Origin: Marasmius tenuissimus
Lineage: Eukaryota > Basidiomycota > Agaricomycetes > Agaricales > Marasmiaceae
Direction: 5' to 3'
Length of the DNA stretch: 64,000 nt
Assembly (NCBI GenBank): GCA_029532415.1
Contig: JAQOTA010000052.1
Span: forward strand, 1,674,001 to 1,738,000
Shown here: one piece after another, positions 1-12,126 of the stretch
How the letters are laid out: every line of letters starts with the position of its first letter
Numbering within the stretch: position 1 is the stretch's first letter
The notes under the pieces: model-generated
Database searches by the model: none
What the model saw: only the letters and a program-made list of their open reading frames with translations
Told to the model about the DNA's origin: nothing
Translations under genes and position numbers: made by a program

Positions 1-1
1 A

Positions 2-2008
2 CGGGCCTATCTATTCATTTACTCTTGGTTCACCGATTACGGGCCCTACTTCACAAAGGTCCTCCTTTCCTCCGCTGCTGCAGATACTCTTCACACCTCC
101 TTTCCGGCATTTGCCCCCCTTGTCTCTCAACTTCTAACCAGTGCCCGACATCTCGAAAAAGCGCTTCAGGAAGGTGGTCGGCAACAGAACTTCAAGAAGC
201 TCAAGGACGAAGGGTCACCACTTGTCATTGTCACGTTTTCAGTCGAGGTCTTGAATCCCTTTCTATCAAATTGCACCTCTCCCCTTACTCTTCAATTCCC
301 GTCATTGAATGTTGACTCGCAGGTGCCTCTCATTGAATGGTTAGAAGAGCCACTGCTTGACTTCCTATCAGAGCATCTCATGCTCGCGCGAGCGCAGCCC
401 ATCATTTCAGCACAGTCTACAGGTGTACCAACTTCTACAGAGATCCGCAAGGCAGAGTGGGTGATCAGAGGAGCATTGGCAGAAGCGTTGGTGGACACCT
501 TCGACAGTGACAGTATCCTTGGGCTGGATGATGTTCACTCCGCGCTCAAGCATCCAAATAGTTGCTTCGAGCAACCGGGACGCCGTGAACATGCCAGAAC
601 ACTCTTCAATCGGATCCGCAAAACCCCAGATGTGGCATCAAAAGACGTTCGGAACTGGCTACGCCAGCAGCCGTCTCTTCCCCAGATACAGGACAAGAGC
701 CAAAAGCTGGCGTCTGTCGTGCATGCACTGGTCGAACGACTCACAAACCTCTCCATTAAAGGGACTCGGCGTTCGGCATCTCGGAAGAAGAAGGCGAAGG
801 AAGTTGACTTTGTTGGAACGACGGTCGCTCCAGAAACCCCATTCGCTCAGCTCATTCCGTACGAGGAGAGACCCAACTTTGCGTTCCTTTCATTCATGCT
901 TCGAGAGGTTCTGGCTTTCGTCAGAAACAAGAATTCCCACCTCACGTACCTCCGCCGTATTCTGGTCTGTCAACACCTCGCCACAGGGACTGGGAAGAAG
1001 TCGTTGAATCCAGACCATTACTCTCCCATTCGTTTCTCCTGCCACTTCCAACGTCTCATTGCACAAAGCTTATCAGATGCTTCACACCACCTTACCTCCG
1101 AGTACGGACTTTCGAACATCCTGTTACGCTTCGCTACCGGTCAAGGTTATCGCACCAGGACATTCTTGGAGCGTAGCCTCTCACGATGGTTTACCTCTGC
1201 ACATGACGCAATGTCGGTGTTTGAGGCTGCTCGAAGTGATGATACACCATATTCTGATGGGAGGTGTTGGGGCCAATTCTCAAGGCAGCTTGAGTTACGG
1301 GAACCATTCGAAGATCGCCTTACCCCATTATTCTCATTTGAGGTGTGCGATGCGTGGCGCGCATATTGGGGAAACTGGCAGGATACCGACCATCGCACAA
1401 TACCAACAGCCTCGCTTCCTCAATACAAGGATGTATTTGCTCTCCTTGACCGCCTGAAAATCATTGGGTTTGGCGCTGGGAGTGTTACGCGTATGCAACT
1501 GGCAAACTATTTTGCCATCGAGGGTCTCTGTCAACCGCCGTCAGCTGAGGCAATGGCTGAGATAACCGCCGCCAACAACAAGGGTGCATTGCAGGGCTTA
1601 CTTATACTTGGTTTCAACGTACGAAACAGCAGTAAGTGTTATTCTTTTACCTTCTATGAGAAGTTCGTAACCCCCGTTTCCTCAGAGTTTGAAGCTATCA
1701 ACATTGCGTTCCGATGCGTCTATGACTTTCTCGATGCCTACTTATCTGATGCTGACAAAGAGACGCTTGGATTCGATGCCATCTTCGTCGAGCATCTTCT
1801 CTGCAAGGTTACCCGATGGCACAATATGCTGACCCGAGCGAACTTACTGAAGGAGATTGACGGACTGTTACTGGAAGCCAAGAGGGACAAGGAACACTGG
1901 CGAGATCGAGGCTTTCCTTTGCCACTGGTTGCGGACAGAAAGGAACTATCTGGCCTTGTTGATATTACTAGGCAACGCATTCGTACAGTACCTTATAAGT
2001 CGTCTTAA
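2..2008 (+). CDS. Unrecognised protein, 5'-truncated by the window edge
   Basis: The reading frame is open from base 2 (RAYLFIYSWFTDYG...), so the gene begins to the left of the window. The coding sequence continues to a TAA at 2006-2008. An in-frame stretch at about 246-321 begins with GT and ends with CAG and is probably a retained-frame intron; joining across it gives ...VIVTFSVE then VPLIEWLEE. More than 600 residues are visible. The protein looks soluble and mixed alpha-helical. A basic patch (RRSASRKKKAKEV) lies in its first half, and there is no signal peptide or clear membrane segment in the visible part. I recognise no domain. The gene converges on the alpha-kinase gene with about 130 bp between the two stops. 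That it is a real gene rests on the very long open frame with protein-like composition; its function is unknown. Confidence 0.7.
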   Translation, partial: RAYLFIYSWFTDYGPYFTKVLLSSAAADTLHTSFPAFAPLVSQLLTSARHLEKALQEGGRQQNFKKLKDEGSPLVIVTFSVEVLNPFLSNCTSPLTLQFPSLNVDSQVPLIEWLEEPLLDFLSEHLMLARAQPIISAQSTGVPTSTEIRKAEWVIRGALAEALVDTFDSDSILGLDDVHSALKHPNSCFEQPGRREHARTLFNRIRKTPDVASKDVRNWLRQQPSLPQIQDKSQKLASVVHALVERLTNLSIKGTRRSASRKKKAKEVDFVGTTVAPETPFAQLIPYEERPNFAFLSFMLREVLAFVRNKNSHLTYLRRILVCQHLATGTGKKSLNPDHYSPIRFSCHFQRLIAQSLSDASHHLTSEYGLSNILLRFATGQGYRTRTFLERSLSRWFTSAHDAMSVFEAARSDDTPYSDGRCWGQFSRQLELREPFEDRLTPLFSFEVCDAWRAYWGNWQDTDHRTIPTASLPQYKDVFALLDRLKIIGFGAGSVTRMQLANYFAIEGLCQPPSAEAMAEITAANNKGALQGLLILGFNVRNSSKCYSFTFYEKFVTPVSSEFEAINIAFRCVYDFLDAYLSDADKETLGFDAIFVEHLLCKVTRWHNMLTRANLLKEIDGLLLEAKRDKEHWRDRGFPLPLVADRKELSGLVDITRQRIRTVPYKSS

Positions 2009-2137
2009 AGGAACGCTATACGGTGTACTATTCATAGGCTGGTCTGGAGTCCATTTAGTTATTCTAAGGTGTTGGATCGTTGAATAGGATTGTTTACTAC
2101 ATGACTATATTTGTATGAAGCCACTATACGTCTCTAT

Positions 2138-5100
2138 CTATTCACGATTTGCTCGGTACTTATTCTTGGGTCGTTGAATGTCCAACTGGCTCTCCATTTT
2201 CCTGAGTAGAGGAGCTTTTTCGATGGCGTCCCAGGCCTCTGGCGAGTCTTCAAGACCATAGTGTTTGCAGTAACGCCCACACTCGTGCCATTGCTCCATG
2301 TCCCAATAGCATTCAGGGTTGTTGCCGCTTGCAAACGTATGCTGAAGTGCGCTACAGAACGACACGTCAACCCTTGAAATTCAAGACATCAAGAAGGCAG
2401 AAAACGTACGGATGCGTGATGATCTGGGGGTCCGTCAAGTAAGTGTGGTTTCCTGTTCACGTCGCACTTATGAGTGTGTCGTAGCAAAGTGGAAGCAAGG
2501 ATAGACTAACCTTGATAATCTCCAATGAATGCCATCTTCCCAGTCAGCATGTATTGAGCATGCTGAGTGAACGAAAGCCATTCCGCGATTGCTTGATCGC
2601 CTGGCATCACATATGACGGAATCTGAACTGTCGAGTTGTTCAAAAACTTCACGAACGGTGGTTGGACAACCTCCTCAAACATGAAGTAGTTGCGAGTGCT
2701 TCCATCCATCTCCATGCCGATTGCGCAACGCGCGAAACCTAGCTGTTTGGGGCGGTCGATGTCTTGGACCAATCCCTGTGAGTGCATATCTTCAGCGAAG
2801 GCGACACTCCGATTGTACAGTGTGGAGCCCCAGATCATGGATAGCACCTCCGATTCAAGATTCTTGTACTGGTCCTCGCCTCTACGGGTCTTTCCGATTA
2901 CTTTGTTTCCGACAACTGTTTTTTCGTAGGTCTGTTTGACACAGATCTCGGATGTGCTGGATGAGAATAATGGAGGGGTGGCCGACGCAATCCATGAAAA
3001 CTTGAAACCACCGTAAGCTTTCTGTACGTCGTTGGAGTAAGAGAGATGAAGAAGAGTGGGAGATTCTAGGAGGTGAAGCCGAGGATCCTGCTGTTGGTCG
3101 ACCTGGGATTTGATGAGCTCATCGAGCGTGAAGACCTTTGCTTTCATGACATGAACCGTTTTTGTGACGAAATTGTCTAGATAACGTTCAGTAAGAATTT
3201 CGTACGATAGTAATGCCACCATAACATACTGAATATGCATTCACGGTTGCTGTTCCGTTCCTGTGTGTTCATTGCGAGGGCCAGTTGACTGATATCAGGG
3301 GTCGATGATATAGTCATGTCCTTCGTTCCATGGAGATGCGAGTTTGATACAGTTACTGCTGATTTGGGGACATTGTGGGTTTCCAGTTGCGTCTCTATTG
3401 ATGTTGACTTGGATGCATACTAAAGAACAGTAATAGTGAGACCAAGCATTGAAAAAGATGCTAAGGGGCGAAACACACCGGGGTTTCAGCAGGTTCTGAT
3501 TTATCCGAACAACTCGGGACATTCTTCTTTGACCCTGCCGACTTGGTACCAGTAGCGTTCCTGCGACTCTGTCGGGTTTTCTTCTTCACGTGGCCATCGC
3601 TATCGTCTGACGAGGAGGAGATGGAAATCGTAGGGTTGACTGACTTCTCTGCCGCAGCTGTTGCTTGCTTACGGCGTTTACTTCTTCGAAGTCCGGGTTT
3701 TGATGGCTGTAAAAGAGGGAAGTCAGCTTTCGATAACGCGGTAGATAATATGATGCTCACTGTGGGGGGCTTGGTTGCTTTTGACGAAACTGCTGCACTG
3801 GCAGTAACAGAAGGGGGATATGCTACAAAACCTTCCCAACTACCGCTGCCCCTACTATTCGCGTATTCGCCAGACAGTTCGATTTGAGTCGAGGGAGACA
3901 TTTCTTCAGGTGGAGATTCCATCTGAACAACCTGCTCAATCCTGATAGAGAAAACCTGTTTAATGACAAGGCCGAGGGGGAAAGGGGGAGGGTTGTTTTT
4001 GAACTGCCCGAGCGATCCTGCAAATCCTTGATTCGCGGACTTCTTGTCGAGAGGCTTGAAGAACGTGGGGTAGAAGTTGGGAATGTTATTGGGAACAATG
4101 GGGAATGGCACATATAACTTGTCGACCAAATCCACCCAGTCCCGGGTGGGCGTGGGCATCAGGGGGCGTTTCCATTTCGCGAGTGTTTGAAGGAAAAGTG
4201 TCCAAGCACCTTCATTGCCCTCACGATCACTGAACAGTGTCTGAAAGATCCGTTCCTTCAACTCCAAGGTACCGATATTCACAGGAAGGTTTGTAACCAT
4301 GATGAAGTTCTACGAATTGTCAGAAAGCTATCACAGTCAGCAAAGAGTGGGAAACGCACGGCGCAGGGTTGTGGTGCAGTCTTGCCAGTTACATTAGTTC
4401 TGAAAAGAGTCGCCTTTGCAGTAACCAGATGGAAGGATGTTGCGAATGCCTTCTCCCGTTGACGAAGTACTTCCTGATGATAGCTGGCATGTTCTGCGGT
4501 GTATCCTTGTTGTCGGATAGGGGGAGGTGGCAGTGGTGCAGGCATTGTTTGTACACGTGGGCCCTTGTTGACCATTTGGTGATATGCTTCAACGTAAGGG
4601 TTGGGAGCAGTGGGGCGCGGAATGCCTTGGATAGGTGGCGCAGATTGACCTATTGAAAAGATTAGTTTGTGGATGGATAAGATGAAGGGACAGAGACTTA
4701 CGACCACGCTGCGCGTCTATATTTGCACGCCGAATGCCACCAATGGGATTTGCAGTGTTGTGGATTGGACTCGGATAGACAGTAGTTTGCCGAGCAGACA
4801 CCGTTGAGCTGAAGGTGACTGGTAGGTCGGGGTGTTCCTCTTTGTAGCGCAAGCTACAGGGGGGGCAGAGACGACGAATCTCCTTGTTTTCGTTCACCAT
4901 TTTGCACCATTTGAAGTCGGGCTGACAAAAAACGCCGCCTTTGCTGCACGTGTTATCATTGTAGCAGAGTCGAAGGAGTGAAAGCTTTGATCCAAAGGTA
5001 AGCATACAATCGTCACATATCCTTCTGACGAAAGTCTTGGTGCTGTCGTTGGGAGGGCCACAAACAACCTCCTGGAAGACTGTAGCAAAGGGATAACGAC

Positions 5101-5272
5101 GTGTTTTACACAAATCCCAAAGCTGGCAGAATTTGATCGACGGAGCAGCTTGGATCACCGTTCCGGCAGAGGTCGCGACGGAGCCATAACGCATCTGTTG
5201 CATTCGGGTGGTGGCCCAAGCGGTGGCAGCAGGGTTGGTGGTATTGTGACGCAAATTTGGTTGCTGGTCCAT
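2138..5272 (-). CDS. Alpha-type protein kinase (MHCK/eEF2K family) with Cys-rich N-terminus
   Basis: This multi-exon gene starts at an ATG at 5272 (MDQQPNLRHN) and ends at 2138. The first exon encodes a cysteine-rich region with many C-x2-C or similar pairs (CQLWDLC, CDDC, CPPC), suggesting a zinc-binding module. A proline-rich linker and a Ser/Lys-rich disordered stretch follow. The C-terminal part (about 3240-2138) is an atypical alpha-kinase domain: GGFKFSW carries the likely ATP-binding lysine, and GMEMDG and FEEVVQ follow. GDYQG matches the DLQG motif, and after an intron LTDPQI is the hallmark metal/nucleotide motif. The last exon has FASGN followed by HECGRYC, matching the family zinc motif HxCxxYC. 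By family knowledge it is a Ser/Thr kinase acting on helical or soluble substrates. The exact exon joints in the middle are my inference; the family call is firm. Confidence 0.8.
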
Positions 5273-5481
5273 GTTTTTGGGAGAAGAAAGGGAGCTCAGC
5301 AAAAAGAGCGAGTGATAAAAGTGATTGTGAGGACGAGGACGACGTTCAAGAGTAGAATCGCAGCGAAAAAAAAACAATGTTTGTCCAATTGTTTGGTGAG
5401 GCCCTTCGGATGTGCTGACTCACACAGTACGCCAAACAAATCAAAGGAGTTGATTCAAGTATAGTACCAAGCAATAATACT

Positions 5482-7379
5482 CTACTGTTCTAGGGATTCA
5501 TCTAGTGCGCTATCCAAGTCGAACACAAAATCTCCGAACACATCATGTTCCTGATCTGCATGATCTACATCGGTGAATTGATTTACTTGAATTACCTCGT
5601 CATCTTCGTCATCCGCATCGGGAAACTGATTGACGTTAATGACTTCTTCATCATCAGAGTCCGCACAATGAGATGGTTTCGGAAAGCTATCGAGCCCAGG
5701 ACAATAGCGTTTACCTTCCGTCAGCACCATCTCGACGTCAAAGACAGATTGTTCCTCTGCAACCACCGACTTTAAGTCAATGTCAATCTCCATCGCACCC
5801 CTGCGAACCTCCGCAATCAGATCTCTATACACGGCCCAGAACGTATCAAAAGTTACGTTGGGCTCATGAATGATTCTGTATGCGGTGGATATGATGGTAC
5901 CTATAAGTGGAGGTACCAGCTGGAAAACCGGGTCGTCGGGCGGTGCGTACAAGGCTTCTGTCTCATCAAACAGAGACGGAGGGACATGTATCTAGAAAAC
6001 ACACGTATGAATCGAATCAACGTCAAGTCACACAGGGATAGTACTAAGTAGCACCTACCATAAAATTCTTCACGTCAAACAGATCTGGCGATTCGAATAT
6101 ATGATCAGGAACACCTCCAGGCAGGACCTTCTTCCTGTTTGCTCGGCGAGGGGTCGCATTTCGGTTGGCAACATATTCATCCAGCTCTGCTTGGAAAAAT
6201 GGAATAGCGAGCCATCGAAACGTAAACCTGAAGAGAGATATGATGAGACTGCAGTCGTAATTCTCGTAATGTTAGTCATACCTTTCAAGATCGTCTGGGT
6301 CGTTCGGTGCATAGAAGCCCAACCTCTCTCCCTCTTCCAGCAGTTTCTCAAACTCTGGAGTCCAAACTTTGCGCATCACCGACCATTGGATCTCGGGTTT
6401 CACATTCTTAGTCTTTGTCATCCACTTGTGTTGCAGAGTTCCCTTTAATGCGGGATCAAGCTTCTGACGGATGTAGGTCTGGCTGTTCGCAATCCCGTAG
6501 TTCTCCGTTCCTGGGTCGCTCTGGGTGAGTACCGGTACTCCTGTATGGGATATATGGTTAGTAAGGAACAGAAGTTTGAGCGACAACATACCACCAATTG
6601 AACGACAAGCATTCAAATAGTTAGAGCATATGAGGCGCGGATTACGATTCGTCCACCAAATTGTGATCCAGAGTAATTTTCCTGAACAAATTTCTACACC
6701 AAGATGCAAGTAGAGCTGCCACTTTGACCATTTGTCGTGTTGGTCGACCGACAAAATATCCATGACCCCTGCAGTGTAATAAACACGTCTTTTCATAGTG
6801 CGGTACTTCCTGGCATCAACCTTGTCCTTCTCTACCTCTCTCAAGAAGTCTGCCACACGCTTCCTGTGGTATAGTAAGGGACACCAACTTGACAAGAGAA
6901 AATTGCAATGCTTACTCGGGAACTTTGATACTATATTGAACTCTCAATCGTTGGACGATTGTTCGTGCACCCATATTCCCATGCTTTCGTTTCAGCTCCG
7001 CGATGAAAGGCAAAATGTCCTCTATTGGAACGTTCAGCTGACGGGTTCCTGATAGCTTTAGTCGTGCGCGAGCTCGTTGTATTGTCCGTCGACTGATGAG
7101 ACATCTCAGTAAGGGATGCAGATCAATATGATGATACTGAGAGGCATACCAAAGAGTGTACTGGCTGTCAGGGTCCTCCTTCCGGATGTCAGCTAAGATA
7201 CAGTCGGCAATCCTCTGGTCCCCATAGCCCCATCGCCAGTACTTCGGAACCTTAGTATCGATGATATTTCTTGGTACTTTATATCACTAAATATCAGTAC
7301 TTCAACAATTATTTCAGGCCATCCAGGAGAACTTACCGGAGTGCCATTGATTGGGTTGCTCCTCGGCATGAGCCATCAT
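5482..7379 (-). CDS. Integrase core-domain (rve-like DDE) protein, intron-containing
   Basis: The gene starts at ATG 7379 (MMAHAEEQPNQWH) and ends at TAG 5482. At least five introns can be joined cleanly. An N-terminal helical region (IDTKVPKYWRWGYGDQR, then RKHGNMGARTIVQRLRVQY) looks like a helix-turn-helix leader. The core then shows VDQHDKW (first Asp), TQSDPGTEN (second Asp) and KPEIQW (candidate Glu, 40 residues after the second Asp), consistent with a DDE integrase fold. The C-terminus carries APPDDPVFQLVPP and a very acidic tail. This resembles a family of spliced integrase-core genes I know from Agaricomycete genomes; no reverse transcriptase, gag or LTR is seen nearby. It may be domesticated or a remnant of a DNA-transposon-like element. 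It starts 137 bp past the truncated end of the ABC transporter. Confidence 0.75.
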
Positions 7380-7515
7380 CGAATGGTTGACGATCACAAA
7401 GAGTAATGAGTGAAAAAAAAAACCGGAACAATATTATTATTTATCAAAGATTATTCAAGATACTCGCAATCAGCAGTACTCAAGAGTTCCCGGGGTCCTG
7501 CTGATGCGCCCTCGC

Positions 7516-10500
7516 TTAAGGGGCCTGTCCCATCGCAGTTGCCATAAACCCTGCGACAGTAATGACGACACCTGGGACGAAAAATATTGGGACAACCAGC
7601 ATAATAGCAAAAAACTTGACGATGAGGAGTATAGTCAGTTCACCAGCAAACTTGAGGCACAATGCAACGGGCCCATCGACTGGAATAATTTAAGCAATAT
7701 GAAACACCGCTGGAGTCCAAATACATCGCACCGACTCGTATATCTTGAGTGCATCGCGCTATGACACGGGATACTGGTGTTGTATCAAGCCAGCTTAACG
7801 GGAATCAGCAGGGTATCCGGCTGATAGGACGAAACCATACCGAAGTGTCGTGCCCAGAATCGATTCTATAAGTTGCTTATGCACTGCTCTGGAGGCGCGT
7901 ATGGTCCCAAGAATGTAGATGAAGTATCCTATACTATACACCACGACGGAGCCGAGCAGGAAGGAGCCTGAGGATGGTGTCAATACGAGCACCCTGAAAG
8001 TAAAGCGGAACCTTACTGTACGTAGCCAGATACCTGGGAAAGTCAAAGCGCTCCGTCAGCGGCGACATAGAATTATGCAGAACTGGCGGAAAACTGACCA
8101 AGCAACCGAAACCTCGCTAACGTCGTGGTTCTCGTATTGAGAGGCCCAGTATCCCAGGAACCACGTCTGCGCCGTATCCGATAGCTCGGCCAAAAAGCAA
8201 GCTCCAATGACGGCTACAAAGAACCGCCATGTACCCATTCCGGTAAAATAAACTTTCACTGTGACAAGTATTAGCTCATCGCCATCCAAGAATGTAAGAT
8301 GACCTACATGCCGACCAACTGACACGACCCTCCTGTATCTCTTCCTCGATGATCAACTTTCCCTTGGACTCTGGTTCCGGGGGAGGGGCCTTTGCGTCAA
8401 TTTGTTCTTCGTACTTGTCCAAATTCTCCTCGTCTTTGGACGCCTCTGCCTGCAGAGCAGAGTCGTGCTCGAGAGCCTCAGCAAGCGTGCCTTGACTTGT
8501 GACACAGCCGTCTTTGAGAGAGACTACGAATCCTGCAATTGGGCGTGCCAGTGCGACGTTGTGCGTCTACAAAAACTCGTCAAGGAAGTCGTACAGACGA
8601 TTTCAATATTGAGCTCACCACCAAGATGACTGTTCTTCCCTTTACCAGATCTCCTTTCAAGCACTTGTCGACAATCCATTTCGACGTATGCACACTGTAA
8701 GCCTCAGGTCAGTATATTAGCTAATTCCAGAACGGGTCACACACTCGAGAGCTGCCAGGACATCATCTAACAAGATGATCGCGGCCTTGGAATAGATAGC
8801 ACGAGCCAATGTGATTCGGGCTTTTTGGCCACCACTGAGAGTGAGTCCCTTCTCCCCAACTTCTGTTGAATCGCCAGCTTCAAACAGAGACAGATCGCGC
8901 TCCAGGCCACACTGATAGATGACCTTCTTGTAGCGTTCCTCATCGAACTCGGACCCGAAGACGATATTCTCCTGTAGACTGCTATTTAGACCACGAGCAT
9001 TTGCAACCTCAGGTTATCGAGAACTCTCACTCTAATAGTCTCGTTTTGTACCCAGGACTCTTGAGCAGCATATGCGATCCCTTTGTCCCTCGGAAGATTG
9101 TACCACGAATCGGGTCCGCGTGGTACGAAGCACATTTCCGCTGTTGACAAGCATTCCTCATTGAGTCGCACCATTCGCCAGAAATGGCCCATGAACACTT
9201 ACAAAGTAACGCCATTAACATCGACGTTTTGCCAGATCCAGTCTCACCGAGAACCAGATTCACGCGCCCTTTCTTGAAGATGAGTTCGTCTTCGATCTTG
9301 AGGACAAATCGTCGCTTGGATGGGGTCAGGGTGCCCTCAGCATTGCGTGACCACGTAAATATAGCGTTCCGGAATCCGATATCTTCAGTCCGGTCAGAGG
9401 GTATGAAGAACTCCCGATCTAGCGCTTTGTTCTCGTAGAGGTCCAGGAGCTCAGTCTAACGAAAAGGCTTCAGCTGGGGTATTGTGAGAGAAGCGTATAA
9501 TATACGTTTTTCAGGAAGTCGGAAACACGATCGAGGGAAACCTTTCCCGCGATTGTCGCCGTCATGATCTCGAAGATGAGGCGAAGCTGAGTTCGCAACA
9601 TTTCGAGCACGGTCATTGAACTGAACACGGTTGAGGCGGTAAGCTCCCTCTTCATGATGGCCGTCTATAGTGCGAGGAATTTCGAGTTAGCACGAGGAGT
9701 CTGAAAGATCACAAGGTCGTACGCTGTGTAGATGGTGAGGATGATGTTCTACTTCAGGTAAAATGAGACACTTACTAGGTTGTGTATGTGGCGAGCATAA
9801 CTAAGATCGGCGTAAGGTAACTGAGCCACAGAGGGTGAGGGTGAGATTGGTGCAGAAATTTTCAGAACGGACATAACCCACTTTATGGTGCCGTTCAGAA
9901 GGTCCAGATACTGGCGTTTTTTTATCCAGACGAGCTCGTCTTCCCTCTTCACACCGATACGAGATTCCATCTTTTTTTCCCAGCCGAATAATTTGATCAT
10001 TCGTAGGACATTCATGGCTGTAGATAGTCAGATCTCCTCGCCAATCAATAGCAACGAGAAATCCGACTCACTCTCAGTCACTGATTCAACTCGAGCATCA
10101 GTTCTTTTCATTCTTTCATCCTGAACTTTCTGAACCATTCTGGCCACCAGCCCAGGGACCGGAAGGAGGAGAATCATCATCGCCAATCCAACGAGAGAAC
10201 TTTGCTAGATCAGCACGGATGAGGGTTCTGGAAGGGTACCAGTACTCACCTCCAGCCTAGAACAATATAAAGGAACACAATAGCCAGGACAATTTGCACC
10301 GGGACATAAACGACGACGAAGAGGAAATCTCGAGTTTCCACTATATTGTCCAGATCCGTAGTAACAAGATTGTTGATCTTTCCAACAAGGTTGCTTGCGT
10401 CGGACGTAGGCGAAGAGTCCTTCTTCCTCTTCTTCTTGTTGCCGTCATTTGAGCTCGACGCAGTAGCTGCACTTCCCTCTTGTACGGTGGTTTCCCGCGA

Positions 10501-12126
10501 ATGCGCCACCACTGTCCCTGCATCACTTCCTTCGCCCTCTGGCGAGGAAGAATACTCGGGCGGCGACTCGGGAATGGTGACATTGCTGGAAGGTGAGTCA
10601 GGAGGTTCGGCTTTTACTCTGATACGAAGCGCATGTTCGAAAACCAGTTGAGTGATGATAGCCTGCACTTGCACAAGGAGTCGAGTCTGGTTGAACTAAG
10701 TGTCGGCAATACACTGGCTTGAAAGGAAGCGACGTACCGCGACAAGGATATAGAACTGCACTGTGAGACTTCCAAGGACGGGACCAAGGAAGAGCCATGA
10801 AATCCACACCCAAGGCCTTACTGTTGCGGTTTCTGCTCCATCTGACTCCAAGTAACGAAGTAATTGCTTGATTGCTATCGGGCTCAGGAAGTTGGCAAGG
10901 ACATGAGCCACGATACAGAGTGCAAGAACCATGTATTCAAAGCGGAACACCCGAAGCAAGCCGAGAGCAATATGACGTTGCTTCGGCGCCCCCGAAAAGA
11001 TGTCCAAGTGCTGAAAGAGTTCACCGTTCAACAACTTCAAGGATGATGACTCAAGGGGAAAAAGAGCGCATACCTTAAAGCTTCTAGTCTTCAAATTGCG
11101 CGTAAAGTCATAATCGCAAAGCGGTGGCAACTTATCCCATGGAATGTGAGGAACTCCGTACGCGTAAAACACCAGCGGGTCAAGGAACGAGTACACGAGC
11201 ACCGAAAAGATGCACGCAGTCTGTTCTGGACTCGGCGTTTCCGGATGCTGAAAGTAGCTAACATGTTAGAGGAAAGCAATCGTCAAACAAGTCGCTACAC
11301 ACTGATGGATCGACAGGAACGTATTGTCGTGGAACGAAAAGAGGCACTAAGATCGAGGACACGCCGAGAAGTGCGATTTTGAGCCACAATGACCAGCCCT
11401 CGAAAGTATCTCGCGGCTGCTTAGTGTAGGTGGCGAGTGGGTAGATGTCCCTGTAGCAATACACAACAAAAGTCGCGAAGAGGACAAAGTTCAGGTGTCG
11501 AATGACTGTTCTGCTCCATCGCGGCCTCGCGGCGATTGAGATGAAGCCGAGAAATGATGTATATAGCTAGTTCATCTTCAGTATACGGACGCAACTCGAT
11601 TTCAAGCCATATGAAACATACGAAAGTCATACACATCGCTGCTTCGAGCCATTCCCGCTTCTTGAACCGGTACTTGGGTTTCTTCTCAATGTTCATCGCG
11701 TCTATTTCCATTTCCCGAATGATAAATGTCGTCAGCGCCAAACCAAGGAGCCCCAAAGAGCAGACCGTTCGAATGGTTTTGAATGTGTAAATCTTGATCC
11801 CTCCATGCGCACGGACATGTTCTTTGGCCTCTAAAGCGAAGCTACCAGGTCTGATGCGTGATGTTTCCTCCTCGGATTGCGAATTTCGGCGTAAGATGAA
11901 CGAGACAAGGCATATGTGAATCAATAGAATGGCAGCAGATGCGATGGAGATGTAGGCTGGGAGGATGAGACTGTTGAAGAACACGCTAGAGAAAAGTCGT
12001 TCAGCCCAGAATGCAACAACCAGCGGACGTTATTTACCTCTTTTTCACCGGACTCCAGCCATGTGGTTCGACCAGAGGATACTGAAGGACAGTCAGAGCT
12101 AGTCCCTCCAGCTGGCTAGAGCGCAT
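7516..12126 (-). CDS. ABCC/MRP-type ABC transporter, C-terminally truncated (no NBD2)
   Basis: The start is ATG 12126 (MRSSQLEGLAL), followed by a hydrophobic TMD0 (FFNSLILPAYISIASAAILL), TMD1 exons (about 11.2-9.5 kb) and NBD1. NBD1 has Walker A GETGSGKTSM (about 9.25 kb), signature LSGGQKARITLARAI (about 8.85 kb) and Walker B AAIILLDDV. A charged linker and the start of TMD2 follow, reading WLDTTPVSRVIARCTQDI then VDGPVALCLKFAGELT. The frame stops at TAA 7516-7518 shortly after VITVAGFMATAMGQ. At that point full-length ABCC proteins continue with the rest of TMD2 and a second nucleotide-binding domain. Nothing resembling NBD2 occurs between here and the integrase-core gene. Full-length relatives export conjugated or bulky substrates across plasma or vacuolar membranes. 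This copy is probably non-functional as a standard exporter, although all upstream splice joints keep the frame. Confidence 0.8.

Noticed and set aside
5482..7379. LTR retrotransposon containing the integrase-core gene
   Set aside because: No LTRs, gag, protease or reverse transcriptase frames are seen on either side, and the gene is spliced.
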